A DNA stretch of 64,000 nucleotides from Chionoecetes opilio (Eukaryota; Arthropoda; Malacostraca; Decapoda; Majidae), in contig JACEEZ010009403.1 of NCBI GenBank assembly GCA_016584305.1, positions 206,001-270,000 of the forward strand. Direction: 5' to 3'. Below, one piece after another: positions 11,163 to 22,625 of the stretch (position 1 is the first letter of the stretch; each line of letters starts with the position of its first letter). The translations under genes and the position numbers were made by a program. A model generated the notes under the pieces. It was not told where the DNA came from. It worked only from the letters and a program-made list of their open reading frames with translations, and searched no databases.

Positions 11163-11310
11163 GTGTGTGTGTGTGTGTGTGAGTGTACATGCATGACAGG
11201 CGTGGAGTTGGGTGAGACAGGCGTGGGGATGGGGTGAGGCAGGCGTGTGGCTGGTGTGAGTTAGGCGTGGGGCTAGGGTGAGACAGGCGTGAGGCTGGGG
11301 TGAGACTATA
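11163..11310. repeat. (GT)n followed by a ~24-bp minisatellite
   Basis: A short GT run leads into five diverged units built on GGGGTGAGACAGGCGTGG. A related array lies at 18360-18605, also beside a GT run and the CCGCAAA repeat, so the whole 10.67-11.3 kb block was probably duplicated. Confidence 0.75.
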
Positions 11311-11778
11311 GTAGCAGCAGCAGTAGTTGTTGTAGTTCGTGGAATCCAATAATCTACATTGAACATTAGGCAGCATTAACAACTTAAAAGCTTTCCTTAT
11401 AGAAAGCTATTATTGTAATTAGGCAATCGCGGCATCATTTCAGCTGCCAGCTGTACAATATTTCAGAAGAATCCCATCTGAATCAGCAAAATAAATGACT
11501 AATTCCTTTTCCTTATAATATTCGCGTGTCTAAATACTGTGATATATCCACACGTGTCTTATTACTTTCCTTCCGTCACGTATTCATCACACAACCAAGA
11601 GAAAGCATATTAAAATAGAGTGAATTGCTTTCAGAGACACCAGTTCGAGACTTCTGAAACATCACATAAGACCATTTTTACCTACACATGCTATTGTGAA
11701 CTCAGCCTTATGTACATGCATCACAAGGATATCATCAGGTGAGTTTTAAGGTTGTATGATCTTTGTGTTTGCTTCCAG

Positions 11779-11848
11779 TGCCTCCACAGTGACGAACAAG
11801 CTGGCGTGGGAGGAGGTTACGACGAAGGACTCGAGACAGAATCATTGG
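11779..11848 (+). CDS. Possible 70-nt internal exon
   Basis: A strong acceptor (TTTGTGTTTGCTTCCAG) and a consensus donor (TTGG|GTAAGTATT) bracket 70 GC-rich bases in an AT-rich setting. Two frames are open: one reads ASTVTNKLAWEEVTTKDSRQ, the other SDEQAGVGGGYDEGLETESL. No partner exons or family were recognised. It could equally be chance splice sites. Confidence 0.3.
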
Positions 11849-11934
11849 GTAAGTATTCTTAAGATAATAGTGTTGGTACATAATACATATGTTAGAAATT
11901 AAGACGAAATTACGATCACTAGCTACTATAGTCT

Positions 11935-12143
11935 ATTATTTTTAACGAGGCGAAAAATCCATTCTATCATAAGGTCTCTTGCTTAAAATGATGCCTCTGT
12001 TTACCTGATAATAGGGTTAACTGTGATAATATACAACTGAAATTTAGAAGAACCGTACAGTATTCTCTTCTCCTGGCATCAAATATCAGTCAGTAAGTAG
12101 CAAGGGGTCAGGATTTTTCACCTAGTTAAAAAAATAGACTAGA
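11935..12143 (+). mobile_element. MITE family M2 (TIR CTATAGTCTATT), copy 1
   Basis: Inverted ends CTATAGTCTATTATTTTTAA and AAAAAAATAGACTAGAG. The interior carries GATGCCTCTGTTTACCTGAT. Copy 2, inverted relative to this one, is at 40139-40357. Confidence 0.75.
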
Positions 12144-12406
12144 GTGTTATTTGAAGATCATGGAGTATTTGCTTACTAGAATATTAGACTTACTATCGCG
12201 CATCATAAATCGAAAGAATTTTGGTAGAAGTGGCTGCGAAGTGCGTGAAAACCTGTCTTTCTGTGTTCTACATATTTAGCAGAGTCACGCGTTACATGGC
12301 AGAGTGCATTGCTTATTACTCATTTTTGCATTGCGTGTTCTTGAAAATTCAAAGGGTAATTGCCCCCACCTCCTCTCTCTTTCTCTCAAGATTCGGTGAT
12401 GATAAG

Positions 12407-12491
12407 CAGTGGCGTACCGAGGGGGGGGGGGACAGGCGGCCATGCCCCCCCCCCTTCTGCAGGGAATAAATAATTAGAAATATATATTTAT

Positions 12492-12561
<70 letters not shown>

Positions 12562-12593
12562 CCCCCCTTTTCAATATTCTGGGTACGCCACTG
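12407..12593. mobile_element. hAT-like MITE, 8-bp target duplication, copy 1
   Basis: Ends CAGTGGCGTACC and GGTACGCCACTG are inverted repeats. The 8-bp direct repeat ATGATAAG flanks both sides (12399-12406 and 12594-12601). The interior is poly-G/poly-C arms around a long (AT)n. The paralogous site at 18770-18777 has a single ATGATAAG and no element, which proves insertion. Confidence 0.93.
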
Positions 12594-12660
12594 ATGATAA
12601 GTATTAATAATGGCGGCATCCATTACTATAATTATAGTTATTATTGGATATATAGGATAT

Positions 12661-13357
12661 TGTTACGCCCTCCCTGACCCCATCACACACTCCAGGTGTC
12701 TCTGTGAGGCTGATAGGCGTTACAGTACCGCTGCTTGACTTACTTAAACAGCGACAGAGTTCGGTATGTTAGGGTGAAGCGAGTTGTGTATAGTTCACGT
12801 CTTTAATCAACACAGGCGAAGGAAACACTTCTGATACACCTTTCTTGCGTTTACTGAATATAGTCCTGATACAATTACAGAGTACAAAAACACGTCAACA
12901 ACCCCAGCTGGCCTCTTCCTCGGCCGTCGCAAGGGACGCTCCAACAGTCACCCACAGTGCTACCACGGCACACCACAGTCCCACCACCACCACAACCACA
13001 GTACCACCACGGTACACCACAGTGCCACCACCACAGGGGCAATTCCTCTCCCAGGAAATCCCCACGTGCCTCCCCTAGGAGCGGCGCGCGTCTTTCCTTC
13101 AAGACGTCTCTTTCCTCACTGCCTCACTGTGTGCGAGGAGGCACACATCTCACGTCCTCCTGGTACCATTCCCCGCTCTATCCCCACACCCACCCACCCG
13201 CGGGCAAGGTCGCTCCACCGACACCTCACTCACGCGCCACCTCCACACCCAGCTGATAGTGATACACACAAGACACACACAACACCACAACATGCCTCCA
13301 CCACTACCTCCACCACCACCACTACATGCCTCCACCACCACCACCACCTCCATAACA
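12661..13357. mobile_element. LTR-like insertion absent from the paralogous block
   Basis: Starts TGTTACGCCC and ends CATAACA, flanked by ATAT on both sides (a possible 4-bp target duplication). The related block at 18.8 kb lacks it. The right half is CCACCA-rich simple sequence. It shares its start with 6179-6661. A solo LTR fits best; a MITE is the alternative. Confidence 0.5.
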
Positions 13358-13859
13358 ATATATATCCTTATAGGATATTTCCGTGTGGTAGCTAAGGGTC
13401 ACGTGATCTTATTTATGTCTGCCCGTGAATCCCATGATCACTGCATTACAATTACAGTACATTACAAACACGTTCACCAGTTTGAATCGATACCTAGGTC
13501 AGGCCTCCCTGCAAGAATCCATTTTCTTTATTTTCCACTCCATGATTCCCCTTCCCCCACCTCCACCACCACCACCACCATGATCATCCTTCCCCACCAC
13601 CACGGTCATCCTTCCCCATCCATCCATCCCCCCCACCACCACCACCATGGCAACAGTTGCCAACAAATAACTTTGAGACCTTGAGAATGTTAAGATGCCT
13701 AGCTTTTTCTTTAATTTTTGTTATTTCTTGTATGCTTTTCTATTGTTTGATTGTATTCCGTATTATATCGTAGCGTATTACTATGATGTATTACTGCGTA
13801 TTGATATATTACTATTGCCGAACTGTAACGGTTATTATAACGATCAATCAGTTACAGAT

Positions 13860-14345
13860 ATGTATTCCCACATAATCGGGTAGCCTGTGGCGCAGTGGTA
13901 GCGCGCTTGGTTCACAACTGAGAGATGCTGGGTTCGAATCCCGGCCAGGGCGAGATAGATGGGCGGTCTCCTTACACCCGAGCCCCTGTCCACCCAGCAG
14001 TGAATGGGTACCAGGTGCAAGCCGGGAGTTGTGACCCGCTTCCTGGGGTGAAGTACCGGTGCTGTAATGTGCACGAGGAAGCCACCGAGCCCAACTGTCT
14101 GGAATAATGGATGATGCCCGGATCTCCAGCATGTCAGTATGTTCGCCAGCCATAACGGCACAACCCGCGGTCACAGGGTACTGCGGTACCTCGCGGGTAT
14201 CCTGACATGTATCGCGTACCCTTCGTACCGCGAGCGATATCAGTAGAGGCCACCTCGGCTGAAGTGCACACACGGTGCCGGAACAACACTTTTATTTTAT
14301 TTGTATTGGATATTACAATATTATTTGGATATTGCACAATTTCAT
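13860..14345 (+). mobile_element. Composite SINE-headed unit, copy 1
   Basis: Head at 13880 is tRNA-like: GTAGCCTGTGGCGCAGTGG (box A-like), anticodon loop TTCACAA, and box B-like GGGTTCGAATCCC. The body includes CCACCCAGCAGTGAATGGG and GGTGAAGTACCGGTG. Further on come GCGATATCAGTAGAGGC and GGAACAACACTTTTATTTTA. The same order recurs at 14425, 19090, 22625 and 24520. The units are far longer than usual SINEs and end in AT-rich, ATTGGATATTGCA-like sequence. Confidence 0.8.
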
Positions 14346-14424
14346 TGTTTCCATATATATTACATTCATACTCACTATTATTATTATTAGTAGTAGTAGT
14401 AGTATTGGTTGGATATTGCATATT

Positions 14425-14870
14425 GGATATGCACTCGGTTCACAACTGAGAGAGGCTGGGTTCGAATCCTGGCCAGGACGAGACAGATGGGCGGTCTCCT
14501 TACACCCGAGCCCCTGTCCACCCAGCAGTGAATGGGTACCAGGTGTAAGCCGGGGGTTCTGACCCGCTTCCTGCGGTGAAGTACCGGTGTTGTCCGGACT
14601 CTCCAGCATATGTCATCACAAGCAGTTTGCTGGATTCCTGACATGTATCGCAAACTAGCTATCTAGCGTGAGCGATATCAGTAGAGGCTGTAGGGGTGTG
14701 CTAAGCCACTTCCAAAGGGTGGACTACCAAGTCACACACACGATGCCGGGACAACACTTATTTTATTTGTTTGTATTTCAGATATTGCAACATTACATAT
14801 TTGCACTATTGACTGCATATGGAATTACAGTACATGTACTGCATATTGGATATGCTATTGCTTGAAACCC
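14425..14870 (+). mobile_element. Composite SINE-headed unit, copy 2 (5'-truncated head)
   Basis: Starts inside the tRNA-like head at CTCGGTTCACAACTGAGAG and runs through the same body to AACAACACTTATTTTATTTG and GGATATGCTATTGCTTGAAA. It directly follows copy 1, so the two are in tandem. Confidence 0.75.
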
Positions 14871-15191
14871 AGTGACGCAAATGGGTTAAAAAAAACGCTT
14901 AATTTTCCCCAGCGCGAGACAGATCCGGGAACAGGAGAGGAAGTGTTGCTTTTATTTATCGAGACCCAAATGTTGCTCTTGACGTCATCCTCCGTAAAAA
15001 TCGAGCGAGTTTTGAAACTGTAGTAAGATAATAAGGTGAAGGAGGGGAGGGAGGAGTAGGGAAAGAAGGGGGGATAAGGGTAAGGTCATATATATATATA
15101 GTTAATGTTGAATTTTATGTGACTGCCACTGACGTCAAGCGATTATTTCATTATTACTATGTTATTTTTTTCCTTCTGTATTTTTTTTTCT

Positions 15192-15240
<49 letters not shown>

Positions 15241-15257
15241 CTCTCTCCTTCCTCTCT

Positions 15258-15297
<40 letters not shown>

Positions 15298-15400
15298 CAT
15301 CTATCCATAGCTTATGCATATAAATTCAACCTAGAACCCGTCCAGTAAACATCGCCAGAAGGTTATAGGTTTTGACCCAGAGGATTCACCACGGTAACTT
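14870..15400. repeat. Duplicated block with (CT)n, copy 1
   Basis: Matches 23240-23815 in order: CCAGTGACGCAAATGGG, TTTATTTATCGAGACCCAAA, a GGAGGGGAGGGAGGAGTAGG word, ATATATAT, (CT)n, then CATAGCTTATGCATA and GAGGATTCACCACGG. It follows a composite SINE unit in both places, so SINE unit plus block duplicated together. The (CT)n is interrupted here and longer in the other copy. Confidence 0.85.
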
Positions 15401-15693
15401 ATTTACATTTGTACTTATCTAATATACTATAGAAGTAGCCGTGTGTCTGTCTGTCTGTCTGTCTGTCTGTTTTGGGTAGCCGAAACTGTAAATTCAATTT
15501 TGATGAGAGTAGGCTCATAAAATCGCAAATAAATCGTAGGTGGTAAGCGGATTGGTCCAATGTCGATTGAATAATTTTGAAGGGGGGTTTTGGGCTAAAA
15601 ACCCTTTTCAAAGATTAGATTACAGGAATATACACTCTGCTGTAACGTCTTGCCGCATGTCACTACTTCCTTAGACTCATGGAGTTGCCGTTA

Positions 15694-16027
15694 GTGTGCG
15701 TGTGCGAGTGTGTGTGTGTGTATGTGTGTGTGACTGCATGCATGTATGTGTGTGTGAGTGTGTGCATGTGTGTGTGTATGTGTCAGAGGTGGGCACCGCA
15801 AACGAAAATCCACTTCCGCAAACGCAAATCCGCAAACCCCAATCCTTACGTTCCGCAACCGCAAGTCCGCAAATTTCTTGAAGTTCACACTTCCGCAACC
15901 GCAAGTCCGCAAACCGCAAACCACTTTGTGGTATAAATTTATATATTATTTACTAAAACACTTATGGCAATAATTATTGATATATATAGGTATATATATA
16001 TATCTATCTATATATATATATATCTAT

Positions 16028-16091
<64 letters not shown>

Positions 16092-16100
16092 CAATTTATC
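15694..16100. repeat. (GT)n, CCGCAAA repeat block and (TATC)n microsatellites
   Basis: GT run 15694-15780; block starting CAGAGGTGGGCA at 15784-15930; (AT)n and (CTAT)n at 15985-16095. No coding evidence. Confidence 0.85.
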
Positions 16101-17094
16101 TACTACTATCTATCTTCTATTGACCCATCATCAATATATATTATAATATATATAATTTTATACTTACCCCTCAGCGCCCAAGATGTTATAGCTCACATTT
16201 CAACCTTCCCCTCATTGTGACCACTCATCATGATTCACTTTGTGACACTAGGGTAATAATTACTAATAAGTACACTACATCAAATCATATTTCATGATAA
16301 GATATCAGGACCGTTAACCCCGACTCCTCTTCGGTCCTCTGTGACAATGCCATCTTGAGCAGATCCAGTTTCCTCATGAAGACCAATCTCTCAAAATTAT
16401 CGGCAGGTCAGACTTCGCTCTCTTGGCCTTCATGGCATGGACACTGGGAAACAGTCCTCAGCTGCCAGAGCTTTGTATGGCTTTTGTAACTTAACAACAC
16501 ACATCTCCCAGCGTTGGGAAGGGCGGGAAAGTGGCCTGCTCGAGCTGTTCCCTGCTTTCTGAACATCAACTCTCAAGCTTTTTCCATCTTTTGGAGAGCG
16601 TATAGTTTGTGCCCTCTTACTGTGAGTCCTGGGCTATTCAGCATGGAAATAATAGATACATTTGTAATATATATATATATATATATATATAGTATAAATA
16701 TTTATAATATATATATATATAATAAAAATTTAGTATCGGAGTCAGAAAAAAAATATTCGGTTACTTAGAAAAAAAAATACTTAGATTGTTTTAAAAATAT
16801 ATTATTGCACTTAAATCATAAATATTAAAATAACTTAACAGCATGACGCTCAATATTGCTAATATAATGAGTTGGAATAATGAACTGTCACAACTGAGCG
16901 GAAGATGCAGTAGATATTGATAAAATTAACAAGTCTCACCTTGAAAAATATATCCTCTTCGTCTTCATCTGGGCTGCTGCCTTCTGAGGAATCCAAGACA
17001 GCCTGCTCCGTGACCTCGAAAAGCAGTCTTGATATCATGGCATCTACATTATTAGAGTTAAAAAGGCGGACAACATGCAGCTTGAAGAGGGGGT

Positions 17095-18150
17095 GGATTG
17101 CTGTCAATCAATCATTGGGGGCATACGCCGGGGGGCGTGTTGCCTCGCCCACCCAACGACGACACTCCGGGGGATCACCACGCGCGAGTCCCCATGCAGG
17201 CTCCCTTCCCATACCAAGCAAATATCGACAGGAAACATCAACTTGCCCCAGCCACGAGCCTTGTGGGCGCCCCCTTGGCCTCCTCCACGTCAGATTGTCT
17301 CTTACAGATACAACCCGATGGGAAGGATCGTTTTCAGGGTAGCGTGCCACATGCCCATATAGCCGAAGTTGGCGCTGACAGACTATGCACGTAAAAGGCC
17401 TCGATTCAGTCTCACGGTGCAATCGCTGATTTGACACGTAATCATCCCAGCGATACCCCATAATTCTGCGAAGACACTTAGTACCAAAGGCATTGATTCG
17501 CTTCTTCAAGTCGCTATTTAGTGTCCATGTCTCACAACCATAGAGTAAGACAGGGATCACAAGCGACTTGAAGATCCGGATCTTTGTCCTCTTGCACAGG
17601 TACTGACAACGCCAAATACTCCCGCTGAGCGAGTCCATAACACCGTGGGCTATGCCAAACCGCCGTAAGACTTCTTGACGTGACCCGCCATCATTTTGGA
17701 CTGCGCTACTAAGGTATGTAAAACTTTCCAAGATCTCAATGTTTTCGCCGCACGCATGAACAGACTATATTGTTTCATCTAGTAAGCCTCCAAACACCTG
17801 CACCTTGGTCTTAAGCCAGGAGACCTCAAGTCCCAAAGGCTTTACCTCCTCGTGCAGCGCCTCGAGAGCCATCATCAGGACCTCCAGTGACTCAGCAAAG
17901 ATTACTGCATCATCGACAAAAACAAGATCAGTGATCTTGGTGTTGCCGAGGGGTGCTTCACAATCACTTTGATCTACAACTTTGCCCAATACCCAGTCCA
18001 TACAAGTGTTGAAAAGTGATGGGGCAAGGACGTACGCACCCTTGCCTCACTCTTGTATTCACAGGAAAGAAGCTGGATACACCTCCCCCACACTTCACAG
18101 CACTCTCAGTCCCAGAGTGCAGGATTGCTGTGGCCATCAAAAAATCCATT
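17095..18150 (-). mobile_element. Non-LTR retrotransposon 3' half (family L2x), broken
   Basis: On the minus strand: VRQGC (RT block), MDWVLGKVVDQSDC, a mutated catalytic box FVDDAVIFAESLE, GLEVSWLKTKVQVFG, then after a stop ILESFTYLSSAVQNDGGSRQ, IPVLLYGCETWTLNSDLKK, CLRRIMGYRWDDYVSNQRL and GEATRPPAYAPND. The 3' end is a TGATTGATTG-type simple tail. A close relative lies at 25700-26760. A stop after DETI and missing 5' half show it is dead. Confidence 0.88.
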
Positions 18151-18164
18151 TGATCAAAGAGGGA

Positions 18165-18358
18165 GAGTCACTGGTGGGCAAGCAACGTTCTCTGGACGCG
18201 TAGCCGCGCAGGAATCATGTTCAAAATTGAGAGTTAGCGGACATATTTGCGTTTGCGGAAGTGCTTCCGCAAACGCAAATCCGCAAACATTTACACTTCC
18301 GCAAATAAATCCGCAAACGAATTCGGACTTCCGCAATTTGCGGAAGTGCCCACCTCTG
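18165..18358. mobile_element. Dispersed repeat with hAT-like end, second copy
   Basis: Near copy of 10668-10858, ending TGCCCACCTCTG and again followed by a (GT)n tract and the GGGGTGAGACAGGCGTGG minisatellite (18360-18605). Confidence 0.55.
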
Positions 18359-18604
18359 GTATGTGTGTGTGTGTGGTGTGTGTGTGTGTGTGTGTGTGCA
18401 TGTGTGTGTGCGTGCGCGCGTGCATGCGTACGTGCGTGTGTGTGTGTGTGTGTGTGCGTGTGTGTGTGTGAGTGTACATGCATGACAGGCGTGGGGTTAG
18501 GGTGAGACAGGCGTGGAGTTGGGGTGAGACAGGCGTGTGGCTGGGGTGAGGCAGGCGTGTGGCTGGGGTGAGTTAGACGTGGGGCTGGGGTGAGACGGGC
18601 GTGG

Positions 18605-18960
18605 GGCTGCGAAGTGCGTGAAAACCTGTGTATTTCTGTGTTCCACTTATTTGGCAGAATCACAGCGTTACATGGCAGAGCTTATTACTTATTTTTGCAT
18701 TGCGTGTTCTTGAAAATTCGAAGGGTAATTGCCCCCACCTTCTCTCTCTCTTTCTCTGAAGATTCGGTGATGATAAGTATTAATAATGGAGGCATCCATT
18801 ACCAAGATATTTCCGTGTGGTAGCTAAGGGTCACGTGATCTTATTTATGTCTGCCCGTGAATCCCATGATCACTGCATTACAATTACAGTACATTACAAA
18901 CACGTCCACCAGTTTGAATCGATACCTAGGTCAGCTCCTGCAGAATCATTTTTTTCACCC
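18605..18960. repeat. Segmental duplication, block 2 with empty sites
   Basis: Paralogue of 12230-13520. It reads GGTGATGATAAGTATTAATA without the hAT-like MITE, and passes from CATCCATTAC to GATATTTCCGTG without the 697-bp LTR-like insertion. Confidence 0.85.
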
Positions 18961-19089
18961 ATGATTCCTCCCACTCACGGTCATCCTTCCCCACCACCAG
19001 AGAGCCAACAAATAACTTCTTTAGACCTTGAGAATGTTGAGATCCCTTTAATTGTTTTTGTAATGTTATTGTAATGATCAATCAGTTGC

Positions 19090-19610
19090 AGGTATGTATC
19101 TCAGAACTACCGGGTAGCCTGTGGCGCAGTGGTAGCGCGCTCGGTTCACAATCGAGAGATGCTGGGTTCGAATCCTGGCCAGGACGAGACAGATGGGCGG
19201 TCTCCTTACACCCAAGCCCCTGTCCACCCAGCAGTGAATGGGTACCAGGTGTAAGCCGGGGGTTGTGACCTGCTCTTGGGGTGAAGTACCGGTGCTGTAA
19301 TGTGCACGAGGGAGCCACCGCGCCGAACTGTCTGGAGTCATTGGGTGTGTTTCCTCCAGCATGTCAGTATGTTCGCCAGCCATAACGGACACAACCCTAT
19401 CGATGAGCAATCCCAAGGGTACCTGACATGTATCGCGACGGACCCCTGTCGCCACACGCCCGCTGGCCAGGGAACCTGCGAGCCAAAGCAGTGTACCGCG
19501 ATATCAGTAGAGGCCACCTCGGCTGAAGTGCGCACAGACGGTGCCGGAACAACACTTTTTTATTTTATTGTAATGGAATGGATTGGATATTGGATACTCA
19601 CAATATGTGC
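19090..19610 (+). mobile_element. Composite SINE-headed unit, copy 3
   Basis: Full tRNA-like head at 19110 (GGTAGCCTGTGGCGCAGTGG, GGGTTCGAATCC) and the same body through GCGATATCAGTAGAGGCC and GGAACAACACTTTTTTATTT. Confidence 0.8.
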
Positions 19611-19728
19611 TCTGATCTGAATGCCCATGAAAAAAATATGAATTTTATAATTATTATTACTACACTATTAGTAGTAGTAGTATTATTTTGTATTAGGTCA
19701 GTATTTGTATTTAGCCGTGTTTCACGTG

Positions 19729-19841
19729 CAGTGGCTGGCGTACCCAGGAAAGTGAAAGGGAGGGGGGGGGGGGGGCAAAATATATTATTAATATATATAT
19801 AATATATATTGCCCCCCCCCCCCTCGGTACGTACGCCACTG
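19729..19841. mobile_element. hAT-like MITE, copy 2
   Basis: Same family as 12407-12593. Ends CAGTGGCTGGCGTACC and GGTACGTACGCCACTG, with the 8-bp direct repeat TTCACGTG at 19721-19728 and 19842-19849. Interior is poly-G, a short AT core and poly-C, a strong hairpin. Confidence 0.9.
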
Positions 19842-20594
19842 TTCACGTGCATGTACTCACTCATGTACGTACAGTACTTCTAATATTCATCCCTCATAAT
19901 TATAGCATAATAATTGTGACATAGTGAAGATAAATTATTGGCTTGGCTTGAGAAGTAGTTATATATATTTACACATATAACTATATAGTGCTGTATTGAT
20001 AACTGTATGCTGAGACTGATACAGAGATGGTTGTTTCTTTAACAGGTGCGAAGGAAAATTCTTATCCTACTACTCACGTAGCGATATTTAGACTTAGAGC
20101 ATTTCAGTTAAGCTATAAAAGCGCCATGCAAGAATATTGAACAAGCGTAGTTCATACATAGTTGATTCTTACAACTAGAAAAAAAGATACATTGATGTGA
20201 CCCAAAAAAAAAAAATATTGTTAATACAAGTAAATAGATTTTGGTTAACACACACACACGGATAACAGGTATTTTTTTCTACGTCGTCTTCAATAATAAC
20301 CCTCGTCTTTTTCCCCTCACACCCTTCCCCTGCCCCCTACTTCCCCTCTTTACCCTAATTCTTCCATTTGTACATACATCTACTTTTCATTCCCCTTTAT
20401 TTTATCCCCCCCCCCCCCCTATTTTATCACCCATACTTAAGTAGTACAGTAGTAGGTCCTTCCCGTCTTCTGTTCCCTCTTCAATACTTCCTCTGCATCT
20501 CTTTCCCTCCCTTTCCTTGCTTGATCATCCAATGCCATCACTTTTATTTCACATTTCACCTTTTTTCACCCCAGTCATCCTTTCTTGACTTATC

Positions 20595-20813
20595 TTAACC
20601 CCTTGAGACCCAGAACGTAATTTCCATTGTAATTTGGGTACCATTAGACGAGTTTTAGTGGATATAAGCAACATTTTATAGCTATGACCTGTTTAGTATC
20701 CTTGTCGACTAACTAATTTGGTGTACTCAGGTATTTTTCGTAATTTTATGGCTAACAACAGACTTTTTTTTATAGGAAAGGAAATTTTTAAGATGTGGGC
20801 GTGAAGAGGTTAA
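20595..20813 (-). mobile_element. TTAA-flanked MITE (family M3), copy 1
   Basis: About 210-bp element bounded by TTAA at both ends: TTAACCCCTTGAGACCCAGA on one side and the complement of TTAACCCCTTCACGCCCAGA on the other. Interior words are ATTACGTTCTGGG, TAGACGATTTTTAGTG and AGTATCCTTGTCGACTAACT (shown in various strands). TTAA target duplication and CCC-starting ends point to piggyBac-type mobilisation (inference). No ORF. Confidence 0.88.
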
Positions 20814-20869
20814 ACTTAAACGTCTCTATTTCCTTGATTTCTTCTCTTTCTTGTGTCCTGTATCGCGTT

Positions 20870-21038
20870 TCACCCAAGGAAGCGAATATTGGTGTCGAGA
20901 GAGGCGGGGTGGGCGTGCATGTTGCAGAGCCGCACCAGGGCATCCGTGTTCCGCCCTTGCCTCACCTCGTGCAGCGCCAGGAGCAATGCCAACACCTCCC
21001 TGCGGCTGGGTCTGCAAAGCTGGTACTCGGGCTTGCTA
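20870..21038 (-). CDS. Orphan terminal exon, 55 residues, unknown protein
   Basis: On the minus strand a plausible acceptor (TGTGGTGACAG) is followed by 55 open codons and TGA. The block is clearly GC-richer than its AT-rich flanks. The peptide contains SKPEYQLCRPSRREVLALLL, a predicted amphipathic helix, then RLCNMHAHPASLDTNIRFLG at the C terminus. An internal GTGAGG after LHE could act as a donor instead. It would enter in phase 2. I do not recognise the family. The C-terminal Gly after Leu and two Cys residues leave a secreted peptide possible but unproven. A MITE (20595-20813) sits just past the stop. Confidence 0.45.
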
Positions 21039-21120
21039 CTGTCACCACACCAGGCATAAGCACACGCAGGGACAGACACGAACATATTAGGGACGGGAGA
21101 GAGAAAAATATATTAGTATT

Positions 21121-21383
21121 GGAGGTTTATGGAACTGTCGCCGATGGGATTTCTCGCCGAAACAACAAACTAGAACTCTCGTCGACGTGGAAATTTTAAC
21201 CTAACCCGGACATTGGCACCTAATCTAACCTAACTGATCAAGCTAACGATAGTATTTCATCCCTGAATGCAGAAACACGGGTAACACTTGATTAAATGTA
21301 TATATTGGGTCCTGTAATATCAAGAATTGGAACACTCGACGACGGCGGCGAGAGTTCCGACCGGCGACAGTTCCAGGTACCGT
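21121..21383 (+). mobile_element. MITE family M4 (TIR TGGAACTGTCGCCGA), copy 1
   Basis: Ends ATGGAACTGTCGCCGATGGG and CGGCGACAGTTCCAGGTACC form an inverted repeat. The interior has AACCTAACC words and GAATGCAGAAACACGGGTAA. Near-identical copy at 61548-61809; a relative at 31740-32030. Confidence 0.85.
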
Positions 21384-22059
21384 ATTGAATATAATGTGAT
21401 ATGTTGGTTAAGAGATAATTTTTTATTAGTATTTATATAGTGGTGGTACTGAAGCTTATGGTAATCAGGGAGGCAATATTTATGATGAAAAAAAAAATCG
21501 TATAGACGCATGGACAAATACGAACAGTAGGGGAGGGGAAAATAAGTTAGTTAGTATTGCATATAATGTGATATGTTGGTTAGCTACTATTTTGTTATAA
21601 GCATATAGTGGTGATCCTAAGACTAATGGTAATCAGAAAGGCAGTATTTAAAAAAAAGAAACACGCATAGACGAATAGACAGATATACGAAGACACTGAA
21701 GGGTAGAGAGAGAGAGATAAAAAAAGATTAGTATTGGTTATACTATTGGTTAGTTACTTACTATTTTGTTATAAGTATATAGTGGTGGTCCTGAAATTAA
21801 TGGTAATCAGAAAGGCAGTATTTAGAAGAAAGAAAAAAAGAAACACGCATAAACGAATGGACAGACACAAACACATACGTACAAGGAAGGGAAGGGAGAA
21901 AAATAAAAGTGAGTTTAAAATTAGTATTGGATATTATGTGATATATTGGTTAGCTACTGTTTTGTTATTAGTATATAGTGGTGGTCCAGAAACTAATGTT
22001 AATCAGAATGCTAGCAGATATCAAGAAAAGATTAAAGTGACGGAGAAAAAAAGAAAGTG

Positions 22060-22625
22060 AGCCCAGTCATTAAAGAGAGAGACAAAAGGGAAATAATGGC
22101 GAGTTAAAGTCTGATAGAAGTTTTGAAGTGGATAAATAAAGGGATTTAATAAAGGAGAGGTAGGAAAAGTTCTTACTGCTAGCTAGTAATCAGTGTAGAA
22201 CAAGAAGTAACGGATTCAAGCTGGAAAAGCGTTGATTAAAAAAAGAAATAGGGAAAAAACTGGTTCACAAATAGGGTGGTAAATGACTGGAATGAACTCA
22301 GTAGACAGGTAGTTACAGCGTGGAGTCATTAGGGAGCTTTAAAAGGAGGCTAGATAAATTCATGGATGGGGATGAAAGGTGGATGTAGGTAGTGTTAAGT
22401 AACAGGAACTACCTCGTGTAAGTCTCACGGCCTCTTGTAGCTTCCTTATTTTCATGTTCTTATGTTCTTATGATTTAGTTTAGGCTGAAGGTGACACGGA
22501 GTTCAGCATAGTAAAAAAAATTCGTTTTCTTTCATGCTCAATTTTCTTTTATCTTTGTTGGCGTAAACTGTGTTATTTATATATGATATCTGTAGTTATC
22601 TCACTTATCTGTAATGTTTAATCAG
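22060..22625 (+). repeat. Duplicated block with a LINE tail, copy 1
   Basis: Matches 23955-24520: CCAGTCATTAAAGAGAGAGA, a degraded LINE C-terminus ([19 protein letters not shown] in broken frames, then [13 protein letters not shown]), and a tail GTAACAGGAACTACCTCGTG with GCCTCTTGTAGCTTCCTTAT. The RVV-x2-WN-x-LS motif is typical of non-LTR element C-termini. Both copies continue into a composite SINE unit. Confidence 0.8.

Larger units (their letters stand above)
12230..13520. repeat. Segmental duplication, block 1 (paralogue near 18605-18960)
   Basis: Bases 12230-12410 match 18605-18770 and 13372-13500 match 18805-18940, with shared words such as GAAGTGCGTGAAAACCTG and GGTAGCTAAGGGTCACGTGA. 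Block 1 holds two insertions missing from block 2: a hAT-like MITE (12407-12593) and an LTR-like element (12661-13357). Confidence 0.85.

Noticed and set aside
13878..13950. tRNA-Val(CAC) gene
   Set aside because: The cloverleaf-like head recurs with an attached SINE body at 19110, 22650 and 24543, and its acceptor stem is poor; it is a SINE head.
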